Below are positions 1 through 10,699 of a stretch of 64,000 nt of DNA, in pieces; within the stretch, counting starts at the first letter, position 1, and each line of letters opens with the position of its first letter. The translations under genes were made by a program, and so were the position numbers. Origin of the DNA: Pseudomonas maumuensis (GTDB lineage Bacteria > Pseudomonadota > Gammaproteobacteria > Pseudomonadales > Pseudomonadaceae); NCBI RefSeq assembly GCF_019139675.1, contig NZ_CP077077.1, positions 5,394,001-5,458,000 on the forward strand, read 5' to 3'. The notes below the pieces were generated by a model. That model did not search any database, was not told the origin of the DNA, and worked only from the letters and a program-made list of their open reading frames with translations.

Positions 1-459
<459 letters not shown>

Positions 460-532
460 TCCTCGCGGCCCCGATGTCGCGCCCGCGTGCACTGCGGGCG
501 CGAATCCGGCACAATTGCGCCCATCGCTTTGA

Positions 533-819
<287 letters not shown>

Positions 820-820
<1 letters not shown>

Positions 821-2502
821 TGTCGTTCGCCGCCGCGTTACAGCGCTTAGCCCTCGGCGCCTGCCTGGCCCTGCTGGCCTGCGCCGCCCAGGCGCAAGGC
901 CCTGGGCATGCGGCCATCGCCAGCCCGCACAGCGAAGCGACCTCGGCGGCGCAGCGGATCCTGCAACAAGGCGGCAACGCCTTCGACGCCGCCGTGGCCA
1001 TCAGCGCCACCCTGGCCGTGGTCGAGCCCTATGGCTCGGGCCTGGGTGGCGGCGGCTTCTTCCTGCTGCGCGAGAGCGGCGTCACCCCACGGTACACCTT
1101 CCTCGATGCGCGCGAACGCGCACCGGCCTCGGCCCGGGCGGACATGTACCTCAAGGACGGCAAGGTGCAACCCGGCTTGTCGGTCAACGGGCCGCTGGCC
1201 GCCGCGATCCCCGGCCTGCCCCAGGCCCTGGCCGACCTCGCCAGCACCCACGGCAAGCTGCCGCTCAAGGACAGCCTGGCCCCGGCCATCCGCCTGGCCA
1301 ACCAGGGCTTCGCCGTCGACCGCATCTATCGCGATCGCGCCACCATGCGCCTGAGTGCCCTGCGCGACGATGCCGAAAGCGCACGGCTGTTCCTCAGTGG
1401 TAATGAAGTACCGGCCCTGGGCACGGTGATCCGCCAACCCGAATTGGCCGCCACCCTGCAAGCCATGGCCGAGCAGGGCCGCGACGGCTTCTACCGTGGC
1501 CCGATGGCCCGCCGCCTGGTCGAAGGCGTGCGCCAGGCCGGCGGTATCTGGACCCTCGACGACCTCGCCGGCTACCGTACGGCGTGGCGTGAACCGCTGC
1601 GTTATCCACTGGCCGACCAGCGTGAACTGATCAGCAGCCCGCCGCCCTCGGCCGGCGGCGTGGCCCTGGCACAAAGCCTGGCCATGCTGCAGCGCCTGCC
1701 CTGGCAGAGCGCCGAGCCCGTGCAACGCAGCCACTATGTGATCGAAGTGTTGCGCCGCGCCTACCGCGACCGCGGCCTGCTCGGTGACCCGGACTATGTG
1801 AACAACCCGATCAACAAGCTACTGGCGCGGCAGTACCTGACAGGGCTGGCCGACAGTATCGATGTGTACCAGGCCACCCCCAGCAGCGCGCTGCCGCCCT
1901 CACCCCCCTGGCGTGAGGGCGACCACACCACCCATTTCGCGGTGATCGATGGCGACGGCAACGCCGTGTCCGCCACGCTGTCGGTCAACCTGCCGTTTGG
2001 CGCGGCCTTCAGCGTGCCGGGGACCGGCGTGGTGCTGAACAACGAGATGGACGATTTCGCCGCCGACCCTGGCGGCAGCAACAGCTATGGCCTGGCCGGC
2101 AGCCAGGCCAATGCGGTGGCGGCGGGCAAGCGGCCCTTGTCGAGCATGAGCCCGACCTTCATCGAAAGCCCCAGCCAGTTCGCCACTTTCGGCACGCCGG
2201 GCGGTAGCCGGATTCCGAGCATGGTGCTGCTGTCGGTACTGGGGTTCCTTGAGGGCCAGCCGGTGGCCGAGTGGCCGGCGACACCGCGTTATCACCATCA
2301 GTACCTGCCGGATGTGGTGGAGCATGAGCCTGGGACGTTCAGTGCGCGGCAGAAGACCGAGCTTGAAGGGCGGGGGTATCGGTTGAAAGATGTCGGGCGC
2401 CAGTATGGGAATCAGCAGGTGCTGTACTGGGACAAGGCTGGCGGGACCGTGGAGGCGGCCAGCGACCCACGGGGCGTAGGGCGGGCGGCGATCGTCGACT
2501 GA
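820..2502 (+). CDS. ggt: Gamma-glutamyltranspeptidase (periplasmic)
   Basis: A 560-residue precursor of an N-terminal nucleophile hydrolase that cleaves or transfers the gamma-glutamyl group of glutathione and related compounds. It starts with a signal peptide (hydrophobic core about residues 8-22, ending ACAAQAQ). The family should be self-cleaved before a threonine; the matching site is the second Thr of DHTTHFAVIDGDGNAVS at about residue 370. SVNLPFGAAF and the C-terminal FGTPGGSRIPS match substrate-binding regions of the small subunit. The start overlaps the ferredoxin stop codon, so translation is probably coupled, although no functional link is obvious. Codon use in the last 250 bases is less GC-biased than in the body of the gene. 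Confidence 0.94.
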
Positions 2503-2525
2503 TCCGCTCTCGCCTGTACCGACCT

Positions 2526-2597
2526 TATCGCCGGCAAGCCGGCTCCCACAGGGACCACGCATGCCTTCAACTTGTGGGAGCCGGCTTGCCGGCGATA
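2526..2597. repeat. REP pair, perfect 25-bp inverted repeat
   Basis: The 25 bases at 2526-2550 are repeated exactly as their reverse complement at 2573-2597. Each copy contains a GCCGGC-AA-GCCGGC stem followed by the conserved TCCCACA tail. This is the Pseudomonas putida-group REP element in a tail-to-tail pair. It lies between the convergent ends of ggt and mutM, where it may also act as a transcript-end structure. Confidence 0.9.
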
Positions 2598-2619
2598 GGC
2601 CGCAACGCGGCCTCGGAAC

Positions 2620-3432
2620 TCACCGCTGGCATTTGGGGCAGAACACGCTCGCCCGCTGGCCCAGCTTCACTTCGCGCAGTTCGGTGCCGCACAGTTTGCA
2701 CGGCTGCCCACGACGCCCATACACGAACAGCTCCTGCTGGAAGTAACCCGGCTGACCATCGCCACCGATGAAATCACGCAAGGTGGTCCCGCCCTGCTCG
2801 ATGGCCGCCGCCAATACTCGTTTGATCTCGACCGCCAGCTTCAGATAGCGCGCCCGTGAAATCCCGCCCGCTTCGCGGCGCGGGTCGATCCCGGCGGCGA
2901 ACAAGGCCTCGGTGGCGTAGATGTTGCCCACGCCAACCACCACCGCGTTGTCCATGATGAACGGCTTGACTGCCATCGACCGCCCCCGGGACAGCTGGAA
3001 CAGGCGCTCGCCGTCGAACAGGTCGGTCAGCGGCTCAGGCCCCAGGCGAATCAGCAGCTCGTGGTTGAGTGGATCGAGACTCCACAGCATCGCCCCGAAG
3101 CGTCGCGGGTCGGTGTAACGCAGCATCAGCCCCGACTCGAGCTCGATATCCACATGCTCGTGCCTGGCCGCCGGCAAGCCCAACTCGACCAGGCGCAAGT
3201 TGCCCGACATGCCCAGGTGGCTGATCAGGGTGCCGACCTCGGCGTTGATCAGCAGGTACTTGGCACGGCGCTCGACACTGACGATGCGCTGCCCCGACAG
3301 GCGCACATCGAGGTCTTCCGGGATCGGCCAGCGCAGGCGCCGGTCACGCACCACCACGCGGCTGACCCGCTGGCCCTCCAGATGGGGCGCGATGCCGCGT
3401 CGCGTGGTCTCGACCTCTGGCAGTTCCGGCAT
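2620..3432 (-). CDS. mutM: Formamidopyrimidine-DNA glycosylase (Fpg/MutM)
   Basis: A base-excision repair enzyme that removes 8-oxoguanine and formamidopyrimidines and cleaves the abasic site. The 270-residue length is standard. After Met removal the chain starts [12 protein letters not shown], where Pro1 is the Schiff-base nucleophile and Glu2 the general acid. [13 protein letters not shown] carries the conserved lysine-loop region. The H2TH region is represented by [19 protein letters not shown], and the C-terminus is a zinc finger of the form C-x2-C-x16-C-x2-C ending CPKCQR. The gene lies three bases downstream of the HDOD gene, so the two are probably one operon. Confidence 0.97.
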   Translation of the reverse strand: MPELPEVETTRRGIAPHLEGQRVSRVVVRDRRLRWPIPEDLDVRLSGQRIVSVERRAKYLLINAEVGTLISHLGMSGNLRLVELGLPAARHEHVDIELESGLMLRYTDPRRFGAMLWSLDPLNHELLIRLGPEPLTDLFDGERLFQLSRGRSMAVKPFIMDNAVVVGVGNIYATEALFAAGIDPRREAGGISRARYLKLAVEIKRVLAAAIEQGGTTLRDFIGGDGQPGYFQQELFVYGRRGQPCKLCGTELREVKLGQRASVFCPKCQR

Positions 3433-3435
3433 GGC

Positions 3436-4308
3436 TCAGTGCCCGCCCATTTCGCGGATGTTCTGCTTGAGCTGCTCGAAGTCGTATTCGGTCAGGCCGA
3501 TGTAGTCCAGCACCAGAGGGCCCACCAGGTTCCACTCGTGATCGACGCTCTGGTTGCCCAGCACACGGTACGAAGCGCAGATGTGCTCGGACATCTTCAG
3601 TACCGCCAGCAAGTTCTTCAGCTGGGTCTGGGTGTTGCGCGAGGATTCGTCGCGGAACACCGCCAGGGCGTTGTGGTGGTTGGCGATAGCCGCGCTGATG
3701 TGTTCCGGCAGACGCCAGGACTTGGCGGTGAAGTAGCCGACCACCGAATGGTTGGTGTTGAACACGCGGTTCTCGGTGTCCACCACGCGGACCTCGTCAT
3801 TGGCCTTGGCGTAGGACTCCTCCAGCACTTCCATGTAGTTGGGGAAGCGCTTGTGCATCAGCGGCACGCCGCAATCGTGGAACAGGCCCAGGGTGTAGGC
3901 CTCGTCCACTGCCTGGATACCAGTGCGCTTGGCCAGGGTCAGGCAGGTCATGGCCACGTCCTGGGCGGTGTCCCAGAACGGGTTGAGGGTGACGATGGTC
4001 TCGTCGCTCATCTCGCCCCTGATCGATTGCGCGTTGATCAGGTTGATGATCGAACGGCTGCCCAGCAGGTTTACCGCGCGCTGGATCGAGCCGATCTTGT
4101 TCGCCAGGCCGAACTGCGCCGAGTTGACCAGCTTGAGCAAGGCGCCGGACAGGCCTGGGTCCTGGGCGATCAGCTTGGCGATGGTCTCCAGGTCCGGGTC
4201 GGGCATGTACTGCTCGAACTGCAGGTCGACCATGATCTGCGGCTGTGGCGGGATGGTGATGCCCTGCAGGGCTTGCTGGATCTGTTCGGCGGTGAGTTCC
4301 TGGGACAT
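3436..4308 (-). CDS. HDOD-domain protein (signal-transduction type)
   Basis: A 290-residue protein made of a single HDOD domain, a non-catalytic relative of HD phosphohydrolases. It starts with helical segments containing the typical LLKLVNSAQFGL motif (about residues 57-68), followed by IGSIQRAVNLLG, GLFHDCGVPLM and an NHHNALAVF segment. HDOD proteins are linked to second-messenger and cell-cycle signalling, but no biochemical activity can be assigned from sequence. It lies directly upstream of mutM with three bases between them, an arrangement common in Pseudomonas. No partner domain (EAL, GGDEF or receiver) is fused to it. Confidence 0.88.
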   Translation of the reverse strand: MSQELTAEQIQQALQGITIPPQPQIMVDLQFEQYMPDPDLETIAKLIAQDPGLSGALLKLVNSAQFGLANKIGSIQRAVNLLGSRSIINLINAQSIRGEMSDETIVTLNPFWDTAQDVAMTCLTLAKRTGIQAVDEAYTLGLFHDCGVPLMHKRFPNYMEVLEESYAKANDEVRVVDTENRVFNTNHSVVGYFTAKSWRLPEHISAAIANHHNALAVFRDESSRNTQTQLKNLLAVLKMSEHICASYRVLGNQSVDHEWNLVGPLVLDYIGLTEYDFEQLKQNIREMGGH

Positions 4309-4452
4309 TCGTGCATTCTCGCTGGGGACGGGGGATTCTAACCCTGTACGCCGGCAGGGTGACTATCAGTGAATCGTTGGATCCAAGAATTTCTTTAGCC
4401 GTGGGCGCGGACCACTTGGTCGCACCCACCAGCGAACCTGGGGCCAACACGG

Positions 4453-4458
4453 TATACT
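4453..4458 (+). promoter_or_regulatory. Candidate -10 box for rlmI
   Basis: TATACT lies 27 bases upstream of the rlmI ATG in the gap between two divergent genes. It is a close sigma-70 -10 match, but no convincing -35 box is seen at the right distance. Sequence similarity only. Confidence 0.35.
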
Positions 4459-4485
4459 CCCGCTCTTTTTTCCCGGAGCGACGTC

Positions 4486-5682
4486 ATGTCCCTGCCCAGC
4501 CTTCGCCTCAAAGCCAATGCCGACCGCCGCCTGCGCGCCGGCCACCTGTGGGTCTACAGCAATGAAGTCGACGTTGCCGCGACCCCGCTGCAAGGCCTGA
4601 AGGCCGGCCAGCAGGCCATCCTCGAAGCTGCCAACGGCAAGCCGCTGGGCGTGGTGGCCATGAGCCCGAACAACCTGATCTGCGCCCGCCTGCTGTCGCG
4701 CGACGCCAAGCTGCCGCTGGACAAGTCGCTGCTGGTACACCGGCTGAACGTGGCGCTGTCGCTGCGCGAGCGCCTGTTCGACAAGCCGTGCTATCGCCTG
4801 GTGTATGGCGACTCCGACCTGCTGCCGGGCCTGGTGGTCGACCGTTTCTTCGACATCCTCGTGGTCCAGCTGGCCTCGGCCACCATGGAAGCGCACAAGG
4901 ACGAGGTGATCGCCGCGCTGGTGCAGGTGCTCAAGCCCAGCGGCATCCTGTTCAAGAACGACTCCGCCGCCCGCGACGCCGAAGGCCTGGAGCGTTATGT
5001 CGAGACCGTCTACGGCGAAGTGCCGGACTGGGTCGCGCTGGAAGAGAACGGCGTCAAGTTCGAAGCCCCGGTGCGTGAAGGCCAGAAGACCGGCTGGTTC
5101 TACGATCACCGTATGAACCGCGCCCGCCTGGCCCCCTACGTCAAAGGCAAGCGCGTGCTCGACCTGTTCAGCTACATCGGTGGCTGGGGTGTGCAGGCCG
5201 GCGCGTTCGGCGCCAGCGAAGTGTTCTGCGTGGACGCCTCGGGCTTCGCCCTCGACGGCGTCGAGCGCAATGCGGCGCTCAACGGCATCGGCGAGAAGCT
5301 GACCTGCATCGAAGGCGACGTGTTCGAAGCCCTGCGCGAGCTGAAAGCCGCCGAAGAGCGCTTCGACGTGATCATCGCCGACCCACCCGCCTTCATCAAA
5401 CGCAAGAAAGACCTGAAGAACGGCGAGGCCGCCTACCGCCGCCTCAACGAACAGGCCATGCGCATGCTCACCAAGGACGGCATCCTGGTCAGCGCCTCGT
5501 GCTCGATGCACCTGCCCGAGGACGACCTGCACAACATCCTGCTGACCAGCGCCCGTCACCTGGACCGCAACCTGCAGCTGCTCGAACGCGGCGGCCAGGG
5601 CCCGGACCACCCGGTGCATCCAGCCATCGCCGAGACCCGCTACATCAAGAGCATCACCTGCCGCTTGCTGCCAAACAGCTGA
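4486..5682 (+). CDS. rlmI: 23S rRNA (cytosine-5) methyltransferase RlmI family
   Basis: A class I SAM-dependent RNA methyltransferase of 398 residues, the length of E. coli RlmI, which methylates C1962 of 23S rRNA. The N-terminus (LRLKANADRRLRAGHLWVYSNEV) is the PUA-like RNA-binding domain. The methyltransferase part begins near FYDHRMNRARL. The SAM-binding motif I is VLDLFSYIGGWG, and the motif IV equivalent is IIADPPAFIKRKKD. Near the C-terminus, SASCSMHL carries the cysteine expected for the m5C mechanism. GGAG stands eight bases before the ATG. A strong hairpin terminator follows the stop codon, so this is a single-gene unit. Confidence 0.93.
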   Translation: MSLPSLRLKANADRRLRAGHLWVYSNEVDVAATPLQGLKAGQQAILEAANGKPLGVVAMSPNNLICARLLSRDAKLPLDKSLLVHRLNVALSLRERLFDKPCYRLVYGDSDLLPGLVVDRFFDILVVQLASATMEAHKDEVIAALVQVLKPSGILFKNDSAARDAEGLERYVETVYGEVPDWVALEENGVKFEAPVREGQKTGWFYDHRMNRARLAPYVKGKRVLDLFSYIGGWGVQAGAFGASEVFCVDASGFALDGVERNAALNGIGEKLTCIEGDVFEALRELKAAEERFDVIIADPPAFIKRKKDLKNGEAAYRRLNEQAMRMLTKDGILVSASCSMHLPEDDLHNILLTSARHLDRNLQLLERGGQGPDHPVHPAIAETRYIKSITCRLLPNS

Positions 5683-5692
5683 TATCTGCTAA

Positions 5693-5715
5693 AAAGGGCC
5701 GCCGAGCGGCCCTTT
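5693..5715 (+). terminator. Hairpin terminator after rlmI
   Basis: A perfect 10-bp stem (AAAGGGCCGC with GCGGCCCTTT) has a CGA triloop and lies 10 bases after the rlmI stop codon. The U-tract is short and is partly inside the stem. Confidence 0.8.
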
Positions 5716-5774
5716 CCTGCCGCAATCTCTCCGACACCCCTCCACATCCGCATTCCCTCGCCGCGCCAGCGGTG

Positions 5775-5957
5775 TAGAATCGGGCTATTCATCGCCAGTC
5801 ATCCCCGGCGGGTTTATGAGCTCTGGTCGAGCCTGCGGCGATCCCGCGCGGTCCTTCGACCCCCATCCGTGCCTGTGGCAACCGGCCTTCGGCGTATTTA
5901 GGACAAGAGAAGCTCACTCCCCTATTAGTGACCTGATTAAGCCGCCAGGAGCGCTCC
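5775..5957 (+). promoter_or_regulatory. Promoter-like -10 box and structured leader of ilvD
   Basis: An extended -10-like TGTAGAAT (5773-5780) would give a transcript with about 170 untranslated bases before ilvD. The leader can fold. GGTCGA at 5825-5830 pairs exactly with TCGACC at 5856-5861, and inside that GCGG (5835-5838) pairs with CCGC (5844-5847). A small GCC-TTC-GGC hairpin follows near 5888. No leader peptide rich in Ile, Val or Leu codons was found, so classic attenuation is not supported. I do not recognise a named RNA family here. Confidence 0.4.
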
Positions 5958-7799
5958 ATGCCTGATTACCGTTCCAAGACCTCCACCCAAGGCCGCAACA
6001 TGGCCGGCGCCCGAGCCCTGTGGCGCGCCACCGGGATGAAGGACGAAGACTTCAAGAAACCGATCATCGCGATCGCCAACTCGTTCACCCAGTTCGTCCC
6101 AGGTCACGTACACCTGAAGGACCTGGGCCAGCTGGTCGCCCGCGAGATCGAACGCGCCGGTGGCGTGGCCAAGGAATTCAACACCATCGCCGTCGATGAC
6201 GGCATCGCCATGGGCCATGACGGCATGCTGTACTCGCTGCCGAGCCGCGAGATCATCGCCGACGCTGTCGAGTACATGGTCAATGCCCACTGCGCCGACG
6301 CCATCGTCTGCATCTCCAACTGCGACAAGATCACCCCCGGCATGCTGATGGCCGCGCTGCGCCTGAACATCCCGGTGATCTTCGTTTCCGGCGGCCCGAT
6401 GGAGGCCGGCAAGACCAAACTGGCCAGCCACGGCCTGGACCTGGTCGACGCCATGGTCATCGCCGCCGACTCTACAGCCTCCGACGAGAAGGTCGCCGAG
6501 TACGAGCGCAGTGCCTGCCCGACCTGCGGTTCGTGCTCCGGCATGTTCACCGCCAACTCGATGAACTGCCTGACCGAGGCCCTGGGCCTGGCCCTGCCGG
6601 GCAACGGCTCGACCCTGGCTACCCACGCCGACCGCGAGCAGCTGTTCCTTACCGCTGGCCGCACTATCGTCGAGCTGTGCAAGCGCTATTACGGCGAGAA
6701 CGATGCATCCGTGCTGCCGCGCAGCATCGCAAACTTCAAGGCGTTCGAGAACGCCATGATGCTCGACATCGCCATGGGCGGCTCGACCAACACCATCCTG
6801 CACCTGCTGGCCGCGGCCCAGGAAGGCGAGGTGGACTTCGACCTGCGCGACATCGATCGCCTGTCGCGCAAGGTGCCGCAACTGTGCAAGGTGGCGCCGA
6901 ACATCCAGAAGTACCACATGGAAGATGTGCATCGCGCCGGCGGCATCTTCAGCATTCTCGGCTCGCTGGCCCGTGGCGGCCTGCTGCACACCGACCTGCC
7001 GACCGTGCATAGCCCCAGCATGGAAGAAGCCATCGCCAAGTGGGACATCACCCAGACCGATGACGAAACGGTGCACACCTTCTTCAAGGCAGGCCCGGCC
7101 GGTATCCCGACGCAAACCGCGTTCAGCCAGTCGACCCGCTGGGAAACCCTGGACGACGACCGCGAAAACGGCTGCATCCGCAGCTTCGAGCATGCCTACT
7201 CGCAAGAGGGCGGCCTGGCCGTGCTCTACGGCAACATCGCCCTCGACGGTTGCGTGGTGAAGACCGCCGGCGTGGATGAGTCGATCCACGTGTTCGAAGG
7301 CAGCGCGAAGATCTTCGAGAGCCAGGACAGCGCCGTGCGCGGCATCCTCGCCGACGAAGTGAAGGCCGGCGATATCGTCATCATCCGTTACGAAGGCCCG
7401 AAAGGCGGCCCGGGCATGCAAGAGATGCTCTACCCGACCTCGTACCTGAAGTCCAAGGGCCTGGGCAAGGCATGCGCGCTGCTCACCGATGGCCGCTTCT
7501 CCGGCGGCACCTCTGGCCTGTCGATCGGCCATGCCTCGCCGGAAGCTGCCGCAGGCGGCGCCATTGGCCTGGTGCGCGATGGCGACAAGGTGCTGATCGA
7601 CATCCCCAACCGTTCGATCAACTTGCTGGTCAGCGATGAAGAGCTGGCCGCGCGTCGTGTCGAGCAGGACAAGAAGGGCTGGAAGCCGGCGGAAGTGCGC
7701 CCACGTAAAGTGACCACTGCGCTGAAGGCCTATGCCCTGCTGGCCACCAGCGCCGACAAGGGTGCGGTGCGCAACAAGGCGATGCTCGAAGGGCTGTGA
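5958..7799 (+). CDS. ilvD: Dihydroxy-acid dehydratase
   Basis: This iron-sulfur enzyme dehydrates 2,3-dihydroxy acids to 2-oxo acids in the isoleucine and valine pathway, supplying leucine and pantothenate as well. The 613-residue length is that of the E. coli-type enzyme. Cluster cysteines lie in [11 protein letters not shown] and [17 protein letters not shown]. The metal-binding DDG segment ([13 protein letters not shown]) and the C-terminal [15 protein letters not shown] motif are intact. AGGAG lies six bases before the ATG. The gene is monocistronic, with a long leader upstream and a strong terminator downstream. Confidence 0.98.
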   Translation: MPDYRSKTSTQGRNMAGARALWRATGMKDEDFKKPIIAIANSFTQFVPGHVHLKDLGQLVAREIERAGGVAKEFNTIAVDDGIAMGHDGMLYSLPSREIIADAVEYMVNAHCADAIVCISNCDKITPGMLMAALRLNIPVIFVSGGPMEAGKTKLASHGLDLVDAMVIAADSTASDEKVAEYERSACPTCGSCSGMFTANSMNCLTEALGLALPGNGSTLATHADREQLFLTAGRTIVELCKRYYGENDASVLPRSIANFKAFENAMMLDIAMGGSTNTILHLLAAAQEGEVDFDLRDIDRLSRKVPQLCKVAPNIQKYHMEDVHRAGGIFSILGSLARGGLLHTDLPTVHSPSMEEAIAKWDITQTDDETVHTFFKAGPAGIPTQTAFSQSTRWETLDDDRENGCIRSFEHAYSQEGGLAVLYGNIALDGCVVKTAGVDESIHVFEGSAKIFESQDSAVRGILADEVKAGDIVIIRYEGPKGGPGMQEMLYPTSYLKSKGLGKACALLTDGRFSGGTSGLSIGHASPEAAAGGAIGLVRDGDKVLIDIPNRSINLLVSDEELAARRVEQDKKGWKPAEVRPRKVTTALKAYALLATSADKGAVRNKAMLEGL

Positions 7800-7808
7800 G
7801 GTTCTGAA

Positions 7809-7851
7809 GGCATAAAAAACCGGCGCCTGGTGCGCCGGTTTTTTTTATGCC
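7809..7851 (+). terminator. Rho-independent terminator after ilvD
   Basis: A long stem (GGCATAAAAAACCGGCGC at 7809-7826 against 7832-7851) encloses a CTGGT loop. It has an A-run on the left arm and a T-run on the right. The symmetry means it could also end leftward transcripts from 7965-9023. Confidence 0.92.
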
Positions 7852-7863
7852 TGAGGAGGCCTC

Positions 7864-7938
7864 ATCGCCGGCAAGCCGGCTCCCACAATGTAATCGCAGG
7901 CCTTGGCATTGCACCTGTGGGAGCTGGCTTGCCAGCGA
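7864..7938. repeat. REP pair, inverted, slightly diverged
   Basis: Two REP copies face each other at 7864-7887 and 7916-7938. The second has GCTGGC-TT-GCCAGC in place of GCCGGC-TT-GCCGGC. The stem change is compensated on both arms, which indicates that the hairpin structure itself is conserved. Confidence 0.85.
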
Positions 7939-7964
7939 TTGGGCCGGAACGGGTTATGCGTATT

Positions 7965-9023
7965 TCACTGAATCTGCTCCGGCGTCACGATCACCCAGTT
8001 CTTGTCCGCCGTCACCGGCAAGCCTTCCTTGGCCTGAGCCGCCGCGTTCTTGGCGATCATCCCGTTCAACTGATCCATGTACTTGGCCTTGCGGTTTATC
8101 CACAGGTGGATGCCGCCTTTGTTCACATCGACGCCGTGGAACTGCATGTAGCCATCGCTGGTCGGAGTGTCGCCACCCACCAGGACCGGCTTCTTCCATT
8201 CGTCGATATAGGTGAGGATTGCCGCCTGCTTGCCCGCCATCCAGGTGGCCGGCGTCCACAGGTACGGGGTCAGCTCCAGGCCTTCGTTGGCCTTGGGATC
8301 GTACTGCCCGGCGCTGATCTGCTTGCGCGCCGTGGTCAGCTGGCCATTGGCGCGATCCTTGAGCAGCAGGCTCACACCGATCACGTTCTGCGGTTTGACG
8401 TTGTAACCGTACTTGGGATCGGAGGCGACCATGCGTACCAGCTCTTCGGACGCCGCCGAGATCACATAGACCTCGATGCCGTTCTCCATCAGCTTGTTGT
8501 ACAGCTCGGCCTGGCCGGTGAACACCTTCGGCGGCTGCACCTCGATACTCTTGACCTGGTCGCCCTCGAAGTAGGTGCTGGGGATCGGCTTGCCCGAGGC
8601 CATCAGCTCGTCGACCTGCTGCTTCAGTTCCTTGAGAGTGAAGCCCGAGAACACCTGGGCCACCCAGGGGTAGCAGACCATGTCGTCGAGTTCGCACAGT
8701 CGGTAGTAGTAACTGAACAGGCTTTCCTTGTGCTCGGCGCTGTCCTTGAACGGGATCAGCTTGAGCGAGGGGTCGAGCTTGTCGCGGGTCAGCAGGCCCT
8801 TGTTCTCCATGAACGGCAGCAGTGCCTCTTCGAGGTCGAAGCGGTAGCTGGTGTTGTCCATGTCGAATACCGCGTAGTTACCCTTGTTGGCGTTGGCGGC
8901 AATCATCGCGTCGAGCTTCTGCGCGGCTTCGGCCGGCCAGTGCTTGAGCTCGGTGGCCGCCCAACTGCTGGCACTGAGCAACAGGGCAAGGCCGCCGGCA
9001 AGGATTTTCGGAGCTGACATCAT
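7965..9023 (-). CDS. pchP: Phosphorylcholine phosphatase-like HAD hydrolase (periplasmic)
   Basis: A 352-residue secreted member of the haloacid dehalogenase superfamily resembling P. aeruginosa PchP, which releases phosphate from phosphorylcholine during growth on choline compounds. A signal peptide ([16 protein letters not shown]...SSWAA) precedes the mature protein. HAD motif I is FDMDNT with two aspartates, motif II is the serine of YVISAASEE, and motif IV-like acidic residues lie in [15 protein letters not shown] chose the ATG at 9023, which has GGGAG upstream. The first of two Met codons is used; the other is adjacent at 9020. The 3' end faces the ilvD terminator. Substrate specificity is inferred from the family. 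Confidence 0.85.
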   Translation of the reverse strand: MMSAPKILAGGLALLLSASSWAATELKHWPAEAAQKLDAMIAANANKGNYAVFDMDNTSYRFDLEEALLPFMENKGLLTRDKLDPSLKLIPFKDSAEHKESLFSYYYRLCELDDMVCYPWVAQVFSGFTLKELKQQVDELMASGKPIPSTYFEGDQVKSIEVQPPKVFTGQAELYNKLMENGIEVYVISAASEELVRMVASDPKYGYNVKPQNVIGVSLLLKDRANGQLTTARKQISAGQYDPKANEGLELTPYLWTPATWMAGKQAAILTYIDEWKKPVLVGGDTPTSDGYMQFHGVDVNKGGIHLWINRKAKYMDQLNGMIAKNAAAQAKEGLPVTADKNWVIVTPEQIQ

Positions 9024-9267
9024 GTGCGGTTCTCCCAAAGACGTGGCCGCTCAACCCTAGACCTGTTTTGTGACAGGCAGGCGCGCGCGACCGACCCCGA
9101 AGCAACCGCAAACGCCATGTTCATTGCCAAAAACGACAAGGCGTTATTCCATAAACGACTATGCAAATTCCTTTTAGGTATAAATTCGTTTGTTTTCAGG
9201 CTGTTAGCATTTCCGTTCGTAATCGCTCACAGAGGCGATGCCTCTTTTGCCTTTTTCCGGAGCTTCA

Positions 9268-10659
9268 ATGAACCTGCCGCTGTCACTCAACCTGCTGGCG
9301 TTCCTGGCCCTGCTGCTGGGCCTGGCGCAAACCCGCCGCACCGACTGGAGCCTGGCCAAGAAGGTGCTGCTGGGCCTGGCCCTCGGCGTCGGCTTCGGCC
9401 TGGTGCTGCATACGATCTACGGCGCCGGGCACCCCGTGCTCAAGGCCACCATCGGCTGGCTCGACCTGGTCGGTAATGGCTACGTCGGTTTGCTGCAGAT
9501 GATCGTCATGCCGCTGATCTTCGCCTCGATCCTCAGCGCCGTGGCCCGCCTGCACAACGCCTCGGCGCTAGGCCGCATCAGCGTGCTGAGCATCGGCACC
9601 CTGCTGCTGACCACCGCGATCGCCGCGCTGATCGGCATCGCCCTGACCAACCTGTTCGGCCTGAGCGCCGAGGGGCTGGTGGCCGGCGCCCAGGAAAGCG
9701 CCCGCCTGCAGGCCATCCACAGCGACTACGCGGGCAAGGTCGCCGACCTCAACATCCCGCAACTGCTGCTGTCGTTCATCCCGACCAACCCGGTGGGCGA
9801 CCTGGCGCGGGCCAAGCCGACCTCGATCATCAGCGTGGTGATCTTCGCCGTGTTCCTCGGCCTCGCCGCGTTGCAGCTGATCAAGGACGACAAGGACAAG
9901 GGCGAGCGCGCCCTGTCGGCCATCGACGTGCTGCAGGCCTGGGTCATGCGCCTGGTGCGCCTGGTGATGAAGCTCACCCCCTACGGTGTGCTGGCCTTGA
10001 TGACCAAAGTGGTGGCCAGCTCCAACCTCGACGACATCCTCAAGCTGGGCAGCTTCGTGGTGGTGTCGTATATCGGCCTGGGCCTGATGTTCGTGGTCCA
10101 CGGGGTGATCCTGGCGCTGACCGGCGTCAGCCCGCTGCGTTTCTTCCGCAAAGTCTGGCCGGTGCTGACCTTCGCCTTCACCAGCCGCTCCAGCGCCGCC
10201 AGCATCCCGCTGAACATCGAGGCGCAGACCCTGCGCCTGGGCGTGCCGCAGTCGATCGCCAGCTTCAGCGCGTCGTTCGGTGCCACCATCGGCCAGAACG
10301 GCTGCGCCGGCCTGTATCCGGCGATGCTGGCGGTGATGGTCGCCCCGGCGGTGGGCATCGATACCTTCGACCCGCTGTGGATCGCCACCCTGGTGGCCAT
10401 CGTCACCCTCAGCTCGGCAGGCGTTGCCGGCGTCGGCGGCGGCGCGACCTTCGCCGCGCTGATCGTGCTGCCAGCCATGGGCCTGCCAGTGGAACTGGTG
10501 GCGCTGCTGATCTCGGTGGAGCCGCTGATCGACATGGGCCGCACGGCGTTGAACGTGAATGGTTCGATGACAGCGGGCGTGGTTACCAGCCAGTTGCTCA
10601 AGCAGACCGACCAGCAGGTGCTGGCCGGGGATGAGCATGCGCAACTGAGCCACTCCTGA
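9268..10659 (+). CDS. tcyP: L-cystine sodium/proton symporter TcyP (YdjN)
   Basis: An inner-membrane carrier of the dicarboxylate/amino acid:cation symporter family. From the ATG at 9268 (GGAG five bases upstream) it is 463 residues, the length of E. coli YdjN. Its start [22 protein letters not shown] also resembles that protein closely. About eight hydrophobic segments are visible. The re-entrant loop motifs are [16 protein letters not shown] (HP1) and the C-terminal [16 protein letters not shown], matching the TM7-TM8 substrate and cation site. It is expected to import cystine as a sulfur source. It is divergent from the phosphatase gene, with AT-rich promoter sequence in between (about 9130-9200). 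Confidence 0.9.
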   Translation: MNLPLSLNLLAFLALLLGLAQTRRTDWSLAKKVLLGLALGVGFGLVLHTIYGAGHPVLKATIGWLDLVGNGYVGLLQMIVMPLIFASILSAVARLHNASALGRISVLSIGTLLLTTAIAALIGIALTNLFGLSAEGLVAGAQESARLQAIHSDYAGKVADLNIPQLLLSFIPTNPVGDLARAKPTSIISVVIFAVFLGLAALQLIKDDKDKGERALSAIDVLQAWVMRLVRLVMKLTPYGVLALMTKVVASSNLDDILKLGSFVVVSYIGLGLMFVVHGVILALTGVSPLRFFRKVWPVLTFAFTSRSSAASIPLNIEAQTLRLGVPQSIASFSASFGATIGQNGCAGLYPAMLAVMVAPAVGIDTFDPLWIATLVAIVTLSSAGVAGVGGGATFAALIVLPAMGLPVELVALLISVEPLIDMGRTALNVNGSMTAGVVTSQLLKQTDQQVLAGDEHAQLSHS

Positions 10660-10667
10660 GAGATTAT

Positions 10668-10688
10668 CGGGGGCGCTTTGCGCCCCCG
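10668..10688. terminator. Hairpin between convergent tcyP and TonB receptor
   Basis: A 9-bp perfect stem, CGGGGGCGC against GCGCCCCCG with a TTT loop, fills the 40-base gap between two convergent genes. There is no T-run on either side, so it may work as a boundary hairpin and not as a full intrinsic terminator. Confidence 0.6.
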
Positions 10689-10699
10689 GCGATCCAGGC

